NCBI RefSeq assembly: GCF_004339525.1
Contig: NZ_SMGE01000001.1
Location: forward strand, 5,022,001-5,086,000
Length of the DNA stretch: 64,000 nt
Direction: 5' to 3'
From: Flavobacterium sp. 90
Lineage (GTDB): Bacteria > Bacteroidota > Bacteroidia > Flavobacteriales > Flavobacteriaceae
Both the position numbers and the translations under genes were made by a program. Shown here piece after piece: positions 36,417-46,357 of the stretch. Position 1 is the stretch's first letter. Each line of letters opens with the position of its first letter. The notes under the pieces were generated by a model that saw only the letters and a program-made list of their open reading frames with translations, made no database searches and was not told where the DNA came from.

Positions 36417-38345
36417 ATGAAAAAAATGTTTATTCATCGATCTTTGAGTTTACTTCTGCCAGTACTATTTTTTGTCCAGATTAGCGGTAAAGCTCAAAAT
36501 GCGGCAATTGATCTGAAATCTAAGGATAATCTAAATAAAATTACTTTGTCTTTGAGCCAAGATGGAAAGTTGTCTTATAAAGTAACACGCAAGGATAAAA
36601 CGGTAATTTTAGATTCTCCGCTTGGATTGACTTTCGAAAATAACGATTTTACATCGGGTTTGTCTGTTGTAAATGTTTCGGCTGTGGAAGAGAAACGCGA
36701 AAAATACGAACTTAAAGTTTCGAATAATAAAGCTGTAAATCATGTTTTAGAAAGTAAAAGCATAACCTTCAAAAACCAACAAGGCGCTTTAATGATAATC
36801 GACTTAATTGCCGGAGAAGAAGGAGTTGCTTTTAGATATAAGTTTACAGATCAAGAACCACAGAAAAGAGTTCTTAAAAATGAAATTACAGGATTTCATA
36901 TTGATCAAAATGCAAAAGGATGGCTTCAGCCTTATAATAAAGCCGGAGATTATACGCCGGGTTATGAAGATTTTTATGTAAATGTAAAATCAGGAGATCC
37001 AATAAGTGGAGCGAGAAACGAATCTGTTGGTTGGTGCATGCCAGCGCTTTTTAATGTAAATGATACTAAAAACTGGGTTTTGATTGCGGAGTCAGGAACG
37101 GACGGTTCGTTTCCGGGATGTCATTTACAACCGGATTCTAAAGGCGGAATTTATAACATAGCTTTCGCTAAAAAAGACGAAAAATTTACTTTGCCTTTGC
37201 CGGATAAAGAAGCTTATCCGGAATCAAGTTTGCCGTGGACAATGCCTTGGAGAGTGATTATGATTGGCGATAATGCAGGAGATATTTTATTATCGACTAT
37301 GATTACAGATTTGGCTCCAGCCTCAAAAATCGAAGATACTTCTTGGATTGTAGCCGGAAAAGCGGCTTGGTCATGGTGGTCACATCCTGAGGATTTTACG
37401 CCGGAAATGTATAATAAATTCACAGATGTTTCGGCTTCATTTGGCTTTAGATATACACTTTTTGATGCAGGATGGGAAAAGGCGAATAAAGAAGGGAAAA
37501 TTATTGATTATGCATTAGCAAAAGGAGTTCAACCTTTAGTTTGGGGATATTCGGCGGAATATTTTGATGCGGATAAAAGAAAGAAAAGGTTCAAAGAATT
37601 GGCTGATATGGGTGTAAAAGGTGTTAAAATTGACTTTTGGTGTTCAGATCGTCAAGAAGTTATGGGAACGCTACAATCGGTTTTTGAAGACGCTGCTAAA
37701 CAACATTTGTTGGTAAACTTACACGGGACAACTGTTCCAAGAGGATGGCACAGAACATGGCCGAATTTTGTAACAGCAGAAGCGATTTTAGGAACGGAAA
37801 GTTATTTTTATGAGCCAAGATTCCCTGAAAAAGCAGCGGAACAAAATACGGTATTGCCTTTTACTAGAAACGTTGCCGGACCTGCAGATTATACGCCATT
37901 TGCATTGACTTTTAGAAAATATACACGTTTAAATACTGCGGTTCACGAGTTGTCAATGGCGATGATTTATACTTCCGGAGTTATTCATTTTGCCGATTCT
38001 GAAGAAGTTTTTAATTCATTACCAATTGAACTTAAGAACTTATTAAAGAAAATGCCTGCAACTTGGGATAAAACGGAATGTATAATTGGAGAACCTGGAA
38101 AAGCAATTGTTCTTTCTCGTAAAAAAGATAATCTTTCGTATATCGTTGGGATAAACGGAACTAATACAGCACAACCAGTTTCAATTGATCTTAAAAAATA
38201 CAGCAAAGGTTTTTCAAAATTCAGAATTATATCTGAAGGCAAAGATCCGTTAATGGATTTTAAAGTAGAAACGTTTCCTATAACTTCAAAATGGAAACAT
38301 GATTTAACTCCAAAAGGAGGGTTTATTATTGAGTTTATAAAGTAG
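36417..38345 (+). CDS. GH97 glycoside hydrolase, probable retaining alpha-galactosidase
   Basis: Exported 642-residue enzyme of family GH97. A signal peptide (about 1-26) precedes an N-terminal supersandwich domain (GEEGVAFRYKF, GWLQPYNKAGDYTPGYEDF), a TIM-barrel and a C-terminal beta domain. The barrel strand VKGVKIDFWCSDRQ carries Asp406, and TAEAILGTESY carries Glu455. GH97 includes inverting glucosidases such as SusB and retaining alpha-galactosidases; an Asp at this barrel position is a mark of the retaining group (family knowledge, position judged by eye). The neighbouring galM and sugar porter fit a galactoside role. Confidence 0.85.
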   Translation: MKKMFIHRSLSLLLPVLFFVQISGKAQNAAIDLKSKDNLNKITLSLSQDGKLSYKVTRKDKTVILDSPLGLTFENNDFTSGLSVVNVSAVEEKREKYELKVSNNKAVNHVLESKSITFKNQQGALMIIDLIAGEEGVAFRYKFTDQEPQKRVLKNEITGFHIDQNAKGWLQPYNKAGDYTPGYEDFYVNVKSGDPISGARNESVGWCMPALFNVNDTKNWVLIAESGTDGSFPGCHLQPDSKGGIYNIAFAKKDEKFTLPLPDKEAYPESSLPWTMPWRVIMIGDNAGDILLSTMITDLAPASKIEDTSWIVAGKAAWSWWSHPEDFTPEMYNKFTDVSASFGFRYTLFDAGWEKANKEGKIIDYALAKGVQPLVWGYSAEYFDADKRKKRFKELADMGVKGVKIDFWCSDRQEVMGTLQSVFEDAAKQHLLVNLHGTTVPRGWHRTWPNFVTAEAILGTESYFYEPRFPEKAAEQNTVLPFTRNVAGPADYTPFALTFRKYTRLNTAVHELSMAMIYTSGVIHFADSEEVFNSLPIELKNLLKKMPATWDKTECIIGEPGKAIVLSRKKDNLSYIVGINGTNTAQPVSIDLKKYSKGFSKFRIISEGKDPLMDFKVETFPITSKWKHDLTPKGGFIIEFIK

Positions 38346-38373
38346 TTAAACAACAAAATTGTTTAAATACTAG

Positions 38374-38408
38374 AAAGGTGATATCTTAATTGATTATCAC
38401 CTTTTTTT
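38374..38408 (+). terminator. Terminator after GH97 gene
   Basis: AAAGGTGATA pairs with TTATCACCTTT, followed by a T run, 29 bp after the stop codon. Confidence 0.85.
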
Positions 38409-38439
38409 GTGTAAATTAGTTAATATCTCTGCTATAAGT

Positions 38440-39271
38440 TGTGCCTTTAGGTACAAAATATCGGTAGAATGAGATGAATTAAAGAAAACAAACGTGCCGT
38501 AGGTACGTAATAGATGGTGTTTGTTGCGTACCTACGGCACGCTTTCGTATTGCGAATTTATTGGGCTACCAATATTTAGTGCCTAACGGCACATTTTTGA
38601 ATATTGATTACATTATTAATGTTACCTTTTTATGTAAGCGTCTTAATGATGTCACATGATAGATGTGCCGCTAGGTACTAAACATTGGTAAAAAAAATAT
38701 GCATTGAATAAGATATAACGTGCCGTAGGTACGTAATGGATATCGTTTTGTTGCGTACCTACGGCACGCTTGTGTATGATGAATTTATTGGGCTACTACC
38801 AATATTTAGTGCCTAACGGCACATTTTGAATATTGATTACGTTATTGATGTGACCTTTTTATATAAACGTCTTAATAATGCCATTTGATATATGTGCCGC
38901 TAGGCACTAAACGTTGGTAAAAAAACATGCATTGAATAAGATATAACGTGCTGTAGGTACGTAATATATTGCGTTTTGTTGCGTACCTACGGCACGCTTT
39001 CGTATTGTGAATTTATTGGGCTACCAATATTTAGTGCCTAACGGCACATTTTGAATATTGATTACGTTATTGATGTGACCTTTTTATATAAACGTCTTAA
39101 TAATGCCATTTGATAGATGTGCCTTTAGGTACAAAATATCGGTAGAATGAGATGAATTAAAGAAAACAAACGTGCCGTAGGTACGTAATAGATGGTGTTT
39201 GTTGCGTACCTACGGCACGCTTTCGCATTGCGAATTTATTGGGCTACCAATATTTAGTGCCTAACGGCACA
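38440..39271. repeat. Tandem array of four nested palindromes (about 225-bp period)
   Basis: Units at 38440-38593, 38664-38823, 38893-39048 and 39118-39271 are spaced 224, 229 and 225 bp apart. Each has outer arms TGTGCC...TTGGTA or TCGGTA and TACCAATATTTAGTGCCTA plus ACGGCACA, enclosing an inner hairpin with arms CGTGCCGTAGGTACG and CGTACCTACGGCACG. Units 1 and 4 differ at one base of 154; units 2 and 3 form a second subtype. The about 70-bp linkers are also conserved. There is no gene inside. The array fills most of the 1.2-kb gap before the sigma-factor gene. Confidence 0.92.
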
Positions 39272-39424
39272 TTTCTGATTTACTAAATATTTTATATAAC
39301 ATCACATTTCCGTTCTTGATTATCATAAAAACTTCATTATCTAAATTTTAAACTTTCCTTCATAACATCTGAGAAATGAAATGTTAATACAATGTTTTAT
39401 AATCGGAACATTTTATTAATATAA

Positions 39425-39470
39425 ACGTAACCTTGTTCACCTACCCTCATTTCTAATTTTGGAGACATAT
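39425..39470 (+). promoter_or_regulatory. Composite motif upstream of ECF sigma gene
   Basis: GTAACCTT at 39427-39434, CCTACC at 39440-39445 and AGACATA at 39463-39469. The same three elements with identical spacing precede the FecR gene (40199-40244). This is probably the promoter recognised by the ECF sigma factor, making the locus self-amplifying (inference). Confidence 0.6.
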
Positions 39471-39593
39471 TATAAAACAACACACTGTAGAATATGTCAT
39501 TTTTTAAATTAAGAACACATCGCAAGAAAATAATCGGAACTGATGTTTTGGCAAGCCTTATTTATTCGCCAAATAATACAAAAGCAACGTATT

Positions 39594-40151
39594 ATGTATA
39601 AAAGATTTACCGATGAAGAACTTGTCGAATTATTGAGACAAGGAAAAGACAAAGCGTTTGATGAATTATATTTTCGATATCGGGATTTGTTAGTTCGCTT
39701 TGTTTATTTGAGAATGAAGTCGATTCCCGTTTCTGAAGAAATTGTTCAGGAAGTTTTCACCACCATTTGGGAACGTCGAAAGACTTTGGTCATTCAAAAG
39801 AAATTTTCGGCTTATATCTATACATCAGTTCGTTATGTGACTTTAGATTACTTCAAATCTCATACTATTACAGACCAATATATAAAAGAAGTTTTGGATA
39901 GCAATACTGTCGAATACAGCAGTACAAATGCAACAGAAGATTCTATTTATTATGAAGAATTACAGGAAGCAGTAGATAAAGCCGCTTCGTTACTTCCTAA
40001 AAAAGCCAAAGAAGTTTTTATTCTAAGCAGAATTAAGCACTACACCAACAAAGAGATAGCCGAAGAACTTAACGTTTCGCACGAAACCGTAAAGTATCAT
40101 ATTGCTTATGCGCTGAAGTTTATGCGCAGCTATTTAGGCGAATTCAACTGA
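39594..40151 (+). CDS. ECF RNA polymerase sigma factor
   Basis: Sigma-70 family extracytoplasmic-function factor of 185 residues from the preferred ATG at 39594 (MYKRFTDEELVELLRQGKD). The frame is open from 39543, but the added residues are not family-like. Region 2 is seen in AFDELYFRYRDLLVRFVY and IVQEVFTTIWERR, region 4 in LPKKAKEVFILSRIKHYTNK and EIAEELNVSHETVKYHI. It begins a sigma/anti-sigma/SusC/SusD module of the FecI-FecR type, in which substrate binding at the outer-membrane SusC releases the sigma factor. Confidence 0.93.
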   Translation: MYKRFTDEELVELLRQGKDKAFDELYFRYRDLLVRFVYLRMKSIPVSEEIVQEVFTTIWERRKTLVIQKKFSAYIYTSVRYVTLDYFKSHTITDQYIKEVLDSNTVEYSSTNATEDSIYYEELQEAVDKAASLLPKKAKEVFILSRIKHYTNKEIAEELNVSHETVKYHIAYALKFMRSYLGEFN

Positions 40152-40198
40152 CAAAAGATTCTGGGATTGAGGTTAACGTTTTGTTTTCTTAACATAAG

Positions 40199-40244
40199 CG
40201 TAACCTTATCCGCCTACCTGAAATTAAGATTTCTAAGACATACT
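40199..40244 (+). promoter_or_regulatory. Composite motif upstream of fecR-like gene
   Basis: GTAACCTT at 40201-40208, CCTACC at 40214-40219 and AGACATA at 40237-40243. The spacing equals that of the copy upstream of the sigma gene: 13 and 23 bp between element starts in both. Confidence 0.6.
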
Positions 40245-40267
40245 ATTAAAGAGATAAACAAATTATA

Positions 40268-41188
40268 ATGCCTGAAAATTTACATCGAGATATAAAATTT
40301 TTTTTAGAAGGAAAACCTTCTCCAAAAGGAGAAGAACTATGGAATAAATGGTACGATCATCCGGAAGAAATATTGGATAGTATCGAAAATATAAAATCTG
40401 ATCGTTCAAAATTAAATAGAGAACTCAGACAAATAAAGAAATCAAATAAAGTTATTTTTCTTCAGAATAGAAATTGGGCGATGGCAGCTTCTTTACTCGT
40501 ATTAGTGGGTTTGTCATGCTTCTTTTATTTATCATCTGAACAAATAATGAACAAACAATATACTACAAAGTCTGGTGAACGCGCTAAAGTAGTTTTGAGC
40601 GACGGAACCCAAATTTGGCTTAATGCAGGAAGTAGATTAAAATATCCGGCAGCATTTAAAGGAGATACAAGAGAAGTTTATTTAACCGGAGAAGCTTTTT
40701 TTGATGTTGCCAAAGACAAAAAACACCCGTTTATCATTCATACTGATAAAATGGACACCAAAGTTCTGGGAACCAGTTTTAATGTACAAGCTTATCCGGA
40801 TCACGCCACGCAAGAAGTTTCGGTTTTAACCGGAAGAGTAAATGTAAAGTCGACCGTAACGGAAGAAAATGTCTATGTAACGCCGGGACAGAAAGTAGTT
40901 TTTAAATCAAAATGTAATAAACTAAAAGCGTTTACAGATATTCCGATGAACTCTATTTCGCTATGGCGAAAAAATATCATTGTTTTTGAAGATGCTCCGT
41001 TACCCGAAGTAATTGCGACAATTAACCGCAATTATAATGTAAATGTTCAGATTGAAAACAAGAATTTAAACAATCTTAAAATTAGCGCTTATTTCAAGGA
41101 ACTCCCAGTTGATCAGGTTGTTGCTTTGGTGTGCAATATTATAAACGCTGATTATAAACAAGAATCGGGAAGTTATATAATTAAATAA
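40268..41188 (+). CDS. FecR-like anti-sigma factor
   Basis: Inner-membrane regulator of 306 residues. The short cytoplasmic N-terminus binds the sigma factor. One transmembrane helix lies near residues 75-92 (MAASLLVLVGLSCFFYL). The periplasmic FecR domain follows (YTTKSGERAKVVLSDGTQIW, VYLTGEAFFDVAKDK, VLGTSFNVQAY) and a C-terminal DUF4974-type STN-like domain (SISLWRKNIIVFEDAPLPEV). It receives the signal from the STN domain of the downstream SusC. It is 116 bp after the sigma gene, with its own motif copy. Confidence 0.94.
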   Translation: MPENLHRDIKFFLEGKPSPKGEELWNKWYDHPEEILDSIENIKSDRSKLNRELRQIKKSNKVIFLQNRNWAMAASLLVLVGLSCFFYLSSEQIMNKQYTTKSGERAKVVLSDGTQIWLNAGSRLKYPAAFKGDTREVYLTGEAFFDVAKDKKHPFIIHTDKMDTKVLGTSFNVQAYPDHATQEVSVLTGRVNVKSTVTEENVYVTPGQKVVFKSKCNKLKAFTDIPMNSISLWRKNIIVFEDAPLPEVIATINRNYNVNVQIENKNLNNLKISAYFKELPVDQVVALVCNIINADYKQESGSYIIK

Positions 41189-41411
41189 AGTAGAGAAAAT
41201 TAACACAGAATAAAAGAATTAAAAATTGAGAATTAAAAAATAAAAATCTGCTTAATCTGCTTAATCTGCGAGAAAAAATTAAGACATATATATAAATCAA
41301 CATAGCATATATGTGCTAAGATGAAAGATTACAACAGATTACAATATTAAATTTTTAAACAAGCTACGTAGAAAACCAATCATAATCCAAAAACAATTAA
41401 AACTCAAAAAC

Positions 41412-44400
41412 ATGACTAAAAAGCAAATGCGGTTTATCCAAAACTGTCAGAGCATTAAAAAATCTGTATTAGACAAAGCACTTCTTTTTGTGGCTTTATT
41501 TTTTATCGGATTAACAGCAAAAGCAGCCAGCGTAGATATCGGCAAAAGAGTTACGCTAAAAGTTGAAAATGAAAGTATGAAAAATGTTTTTCAAAAAATT
41601 GAAAAGCAAGTTGATGTGCATTTTATGTACGAAACAAATCAGGTTAACGCTAATCAGAAAATTAGTTTAAAACTAAACAATGTTACGTTAGAACAGGCTT
41701 TGGATAAAATTTGCAGCAATTTTTTATTGAAATATGAAATTGTAAGCAACAATATCGTAATCAAAAAGAGCCAAAAAGTCGCTGATAATGAACAGAATAA
41801 AATCAATATTTCGGGAACTGTTTACAGCGCTACTGATGGAATGCCGTTGCCAGGCGTAGGAATCAAAGATAAAGGTTCTGACGTGGCTACATCAACAGAT
41901 TTTGACGGAACTTTTAAGATGGAAATCAATTCATCTGAAGCGGTACTTGTTTTTTCATATGTTGGTTATGTTAATCAGGAAATTAAAGTAACTCCGGCAG
42001 ATAAAAACATAAAAGTGAAATTAGTAGCTGATATGAAACAACTACAAGAAGTTGTAGTTATGGGTTATGGAAGTGTAAAAAAGAATGCAGTTTTGGGATC
42101 TGTGGGATCTGTTTCTATGAAAGAAACTTCAAGCAGAACTTACAATAGCGCTGCCGAATTATTACAAGGAACTGTTGCAGGTGTTACAGTACTTAATAAT
42201 GGTGGTGATCCAACGGCTGAGCCAACAATTAATATCCGCGGAATTGGTTCTTTGAATGCTGAAACGCCTTTAATCGTTTTGGACGGAATCATTTACAGCG
42301 GATCTCTAAATACTTTAAATCCAAATGATATTGCTTCGATAAGTGTTTTGAAAGATGCGGCTTCTGCGGCAATTTACGGAGCTAGAGCTTCTGGAGGTGT
42401 AATTTTAATTACGTCTAAAAAAGGAGTTTCTGAGAAAGTAAATATCAATGTAAATTATCAGGGAGGTTTCCAGAATGTAGCTAAAAAACTTGATGTTCTT
42501 AATGCTGCTGAATATGCAGACGCTATGAACTTAGCGAGAGATAATGCTGGTATGCCTAGAATTCCTGCTTTTGATCCTGCATTTGAACCAACAGCGAGAA
42601 CGACAAAAACAAACTGGATGGATGAAATTTTTCATACAGGAGAAATTCAGGATTTGTCACTTTCTATAAATGGAAAAACAGAAAAATCAAATTTCTTTGT
42701 TTCAGGAAGTTATAGAAAAAATGAAGGTATCTTATTGAATACTTTCGGAGAACGTTATACAGCAAGAGCAAACTCTTCTTTTAAAATAGCACCAAATTTT
42801 ACAATTGGAGAAAATTTATCTTATTCGTTGACAAACGGTCAAAGTGCTAATACGTCAAGCGGATATACGGGAGCAATTTTGGCAGCGATTTTTTATCCTC
42901 CAAATGCAACAATCTATAGAGAAGACGGTTCAGGACATTTTGGTGGAGTTCCGGAGAAATATATTGGTTCTTACGGAGACGTTATCAATCCTGTGGCTTA
43001 TTTGAAAAGGTTAGACAACAGAAATCCTGTTTCAACAATTTTGATCAATCCTTATGCTGAATGGGAAATCGTAAAAGGTTTGAAAGTAAAAACAAACTGG
43101 GGTTACACGAGAATTCAGGATAATGCAAAAGATTTTGCAGTTAAAATTACAGAACCTGGAAAAATATTTGACTTTAACCGTTTAACGCAAAAGTCAATTA
43201 CAACTACTGATTTATTAGGTGAACAAACGATTTCTTACGAAAGATCATTAGGAAAACACAATTTCAAAGCTTTGGCCGGATATACATATCAGGAAACAAA
43301 AAGAGATTTTTATACGATTGAAGGAACTGGTTTTGATAACGAAGATCCATCACAACGTTATTTGCTAAATGCAAAATTAATTCAGCAAACGGCTGCAGGA
43401 TTATCGGATGAAATTATTTCGTCTTATGTTGGAAGGTTGAATTATGATTTTAATCAGAAGTATTTATTCTCAGGAATTGTTCGTCGTGACGGAACTTCAA
43501 AACTTTTATCAGAAAACCGTTGGAAAGTTTATCCTTCAGTTTCTGCAGGTTGGTTAATTTCTGAAGAAGAATTCATGAAAAATATCGGTCCAATCGTAAG
43601 CAATTTGAAATTACGTGCAAGCTGGGGACAAATAGGAAACTTAGGAAACCTTGGACCATACCAATTTAGTGTACCGTTAAATCAAACTCAGGCTTTAATT
43701 GGTTCTACTCCGGTAATTAATTACGGTTATGCTGAAGGTGAATTATCAAATCCTAACTTAAAATGGGAAAGCTCAGAGCAAACAAACATTGGTTTAGATT
43801 TTACAATGTTCAACAATATGTTGACAGGATCTGTTGATGCTTACGTAAAAAAGAACAAAGATATGTTAGTTCGTGATCAGCTTCCGGGAGTTTCTGGAAC
43901 GCCACAAGGTAGAATCGTAAACTCTGGAGATGTTGAAAATAAAGGTCTTGAAGCTAGTTTGACATACCAAAAATCACGTGGAGAATTTAAGTTTGATGTA
44001 ACGGCAAATGCTGCATTTTTGAGCAACAAAATTGTTTCGATTAAAGACGGTTTAACTTCTCTTGAGCCTTTAAATATTAGCAGAGTTCGTAGTTTGCCTT
44101 TAGCAAATATTTATCAGGTTGGAAGCCCGGTTGGAGCTTATTACGGATATGCGACAGACGGATTATTTCAAAGTAATGCCGAAGCAAAAGCATACGTAAA
44201 CAGTACAGGTGCAGTTTATCAGCCAAACGCAGTTGCGGGAGATATTAAATTTAAAGATGTAAACGGAGACGGCGTAATCAATAACAGCGATAGAGTAGTA
44301 CTTGGAAATCCTTTTCCAAAAACAACTTATAGTTTGAATGCGAACTTTAGATATAAAGGATTTGATATGAATGTGTTTTTTAATGCAGTAGCTGGAAATA

Positions 44401-44801
44401 AAGTTTTCAATGCAGTAAAATATACAGGATTAAACGCTTCTTTCCCAGGATATAATTTATTGGCAGATTCTAAAAATGCCTGGTCGCCAACAAATACAGA
44501 TACTAATATTCCGGTTCTTTCGTCAACAGATAACAACAATAACTTCGGAAGAATCTCTGATTTTTATATTGAAGATGCTTCATTCATAAGATTGAAAAAC
44601 GTTTCGATTGGTTATACAGTTAAAGATAGTTGGTTAAACGGAAAAGCGAAACTCAGATTCTTTATTTCAGGACAAAACTTATTTACAATCACTAAATATT
44701 CTGGAATGGATCCAGAAGTTGGTCTTAGCAACTTTGGTCTTGACTTAGGTAAATATCCACTTTCTCGTATTTATATGACGGGTGTAAATGCTACTTTTTA
44801 A
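41412..44801 (+). CDS. SusC-like TonB-dependent transporter with STN domain
   Basis: Outer-membrane transporter of 1129 residues. After a signal peptide (about 18-39) comes an STN signalling domain at about residues 50-115 (VTLKVENESMKNVFQKIEKQ, VTLEQALDKICSNFLLKYEI), then a carboxypeptidase-regulatory-like domain (GTVYSATDGMPLPGVGIKD), the plug (LLQGTVAGVTVLN, PTINIRGIGSLN, LIVLDGIIY, VLKDAASAAIYGARASGGV) and barrel. The STN domain explains the sigma/anti-sigma pair upstream: it should contact the FecR protein. The substrate is unknown; the fused phosphatase downstream suggests a phosphorylated molecule. Confidence 0.95.
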   Translation: MTKKQMRFIQNCQSIKKSVLDKALLFVALFFIGLTAKAASVDIGKRVTLKVENESMKNVFQKIEKQVDVHFMYETNQVNANQKISLKLNNVTLEQALDKICSNFLLKYEIVSNNIVIKKSQKVADNEQNKINISGTVYSATDGMPLPGVGIKDKGSDVATSTDFDGTFKMEINSSEAVLVFSYVGYVNQEIKVTPADKNIKVKLVADMKQLQEVVVMGYGSVKKNAVLGSVGSVSMKETSSRTYNSAAELLQGTVAGVTVLNNGGDPTAEPTINIRGIGSLNAETPLIVLDGIIYSGSLNTLNPNDIASISVLKDAASAAIYGARASGGVILITSKKGVSEKVNINVNYQGGFQNVAKKLDVLNAAEYADAMNLARDNAGMPRIPAFDPAFEPTARTTKTNWMDEIFHTGEIQDLSLSINGKTEKSNFFVSGSYRKNEGILLNTFGERYTARANSSFKIAPNFTIGENLSYSLTNGQSANTSSGYTGAILAAIFYPPNATIYREDGSGHFGGVPEKYIGSYGDVINPVAYLKRLDNRNPVSTILINPYAEWEIVKGLKVKTNWGYTRIQDNAKDFAVKITEPGKIFDFNRLTQKSITTTDLLGEQTISYERSLGKHNFKALAGYTYQETKRDFYTIEGTGFDNEDPSQRYLLNAKLIQQTAAGLSDEIISSYVGRLNYDFNQKYLFSGIVRRDGTSKLLSENRWKVYPSVSAGWLISEEEFMKNIGPIVSNLKLRASWGQIGNLGNLGPYQFSVPLNQTQALIGSTPVINYGYAEGELSNPNLKWESSEQTNIGLDFTMFNNMLTGSVDAYVKKNKDMLVRDQLPGVSGTPQGRIVNSGDVENKGLEASLTYQKSRGEFKFDVTANAAFLSNKIVSIKDGLTSLEPLNISRVRSLPLANIYQVGSPVGAYYGYATDGLFQSNAEAKAYVNSTGAVYQPNAVAGDIKFKDVNGDGVINNSDRVVLGNPFPKTTYSLNANFRYKGFDMNVFFNAVAGNKVFNAVKYTGLNASFPGYNLLADSKNAWSPTNTDTNIPVLSSTDNNNNFGRISDFYIEDASFIRLKNVSIGYTVKDSWLNGKAKLRFFISGQNLFTITKYSGMDPEVGLSNFGLDLGKYPLSRIYMTGVNATF

Positions 44802-44821
44802 AAAAATATAAAACATATAAA

Positions 44822-46357
44822 ATGAAAAATTTAAGTCTTTTATTATTGAGTTTTGTGCTTTTATTAGGCACTTCGGCTTGCGAAAGTGAACTTGATGTTA
44901 TTCCGCAAGGAGCTCCGTCAAGCGGAAATTTCTGGAAAACTCCGGCAGATGCAAAAGCGGGAGTAAATGCAATTTATGCTTTATATTCTGATGATAATAT
45001 GTACGGTCGTGGTTTCTTCTGGCTGAATAATGCAAGTGATGATATTGGAACAAAACCAAGACAAAATGCAGAACGTATCAAGAATTTTATCGTTGACGGA
45101 TCAGAATCGGATACTAAAGATATTTGGAGATTGCACTACGAAGTAATGAAACGTTGTAATGATGTGATTCGTAACATTCCTAAAATTGCTTTAGACGATA
45201 AAACAAAAAATATGATGCTTGGTGAAGCTTATTTTAATCATGCAGTAATGCATTTAGAATTGGCTTACCATTATGGAGACGATCGTGCCGGAATTCCGAT
45301 TCAGGATCGTAATGACCCAACAAATGTATATGTCCCACGTGCTAAAAATGTTGCAGAAAACTACGCATATATCGCAGCAGATTTAGTAAAAGCAGCAGAT
45401 TTATTACCATATTTTAATGAGCTTACAACAGATAATTACGGACGTGCTCACAAAACTGCAGCTTGGGGATATTTAGTTCGTACGTATTTATATGCTAAAG
45501 ATTGGGACAATGCAATTAAGTATGCCAACATGATTGTAAATAGCGGAAAGCACAAGTTGCTTGACAATTTTGAAGATGTATTTAAAATCAAAAACAACTG
45601 GTCTTCAGAATATATTTGGTCAGTAACTTCAAGTTCAGAAAACACAAGTTTAGGATCTATTTTCCCGGGAGTATGTTTAGAAGATAAAGGTTGGGGAGTT
45701 TACAATGGTTGGGGAAATTTTTATCCCACAAAAGAATTGTTCGATACTTATGATCCGGCTGACAAAAGACGAAGCGCTACTATTTTGCAAAAAGGCGATC
45801 AGTTTATGTACTTTGGAGAATTAGTAACTTTTAACGAAGGAAAATATATTGTAAGCTCAAGTAACAGAACAGGTTATCAGTTTAAGAAGTATATGGAGCC
45901 ATTCGGTTACCCAAAAACAAATTCTGGTGGAATCGATATTCACTATGTAAATGCAAACGGAGATAAACCTTCAACAGCTTTAAATGTACCTCTTTTACGT
46001 TATGCTGATGTAATTTTGATGTTGGCAGAAGCCAAATTAATGAAAGGTTTAAGCGCTGACACCGAAATCAATATGATCCGTAATCGTGCAGGTTTAGCAA
46101 GTATTTCAGGAGCAACATTAACAGATTTAAAAAGAGAAAGACGTTGCGAATTGGCTGGAGAATGGACAGATCGTCACTTTGATTTAGTTCGTTGGGGAGA
46201 TGCTCAGGCAACATACGCAAAACCTTTGCACCACTACAACGGAACTGTGATTTACCCAGCCCGTAATTTCAACCCTGCAGTTCACCACGTTTGGCCAATA
46301 CCACCAGATGAAATCGCAGTAAGCAAAGGCGCTTTGACTCAAAATAAAGGTTGGTAG
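44822..46357 (+). CDS. SusD/RagB-like surface lipoprotein
   Basis: Outer-membrane lipoprotein of 511 residues, 20 bp after the SusC gene. The lipoprotein signal ends GTSAC and is followed by ESELD. Typical RagB/SusD features are SGNFWKTPADAKAGVNAIYA near the N-terminus, NMMLGEAYFNHAVMHLELAY, VPLLRYADVILMLAEAKL and the C-terminal ERRCELAGEWTDRHFDLVRW. It forms the substrate-capturing lid of the STN-type SusC. Confidence 0.95.
   Translation: MKNLSLLLLSFVLLLGTSACESELDVIPQGAPSSGNFWKTPADAKAGVNAIYALYSDDNMYGRGFFWLNNASDDIGTKPRQNAERIKNFIVDGSESDTKDIWRLHYEVMKRCNDVIRNIPKIALDDKTKNMMLGEAYFNHAVMHLELAYHYGDDRAGIPIQDRNDPTNVYVPRAKNVAENYAYIAADLVKAADLLPYFNELTTDNYGRAHKTAAWGYLVRTYLYAKDWDNAIKYANMIVNSGKHKLLDNFEDVFKIKNNWSSEYIWSVTSSSENTSLGSIFPGVCLEDKGWGVYNGWGNFYPTKELFDTYDPADKRRSATILQKGDQFMYFGELVTFNEGKYIVSSSNRTGYQFKKYMEPFGYPKTNSGGIDIHYVNANGDKPSTALNVPLLRYADVILMLAEAKLMKGLSADTEINMIRNRAGLASISGATLTDLKRERRCELAGEWTDRHFDLVRWGDAQATYAKPLHHYNGTVIYPARNFNPAVHHVWPIPPDEIAVSKGALTQNKGW

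Noticed and set aside
38440..39271. Possible CRISPR array
   Set aside because: The repeated unit is about 225 bp including the linkers, with near-identical linkers rather than unique spacers, and no cas genes are present.
39543..39593. Upstream extension of the sigma-factor gene
   Set aside because: The added 17 residues (MFWQALFIRQIIQKQRI) do not resemble sigma-factor N-termini, while MYKRFTDEELVELL at 39594 does.
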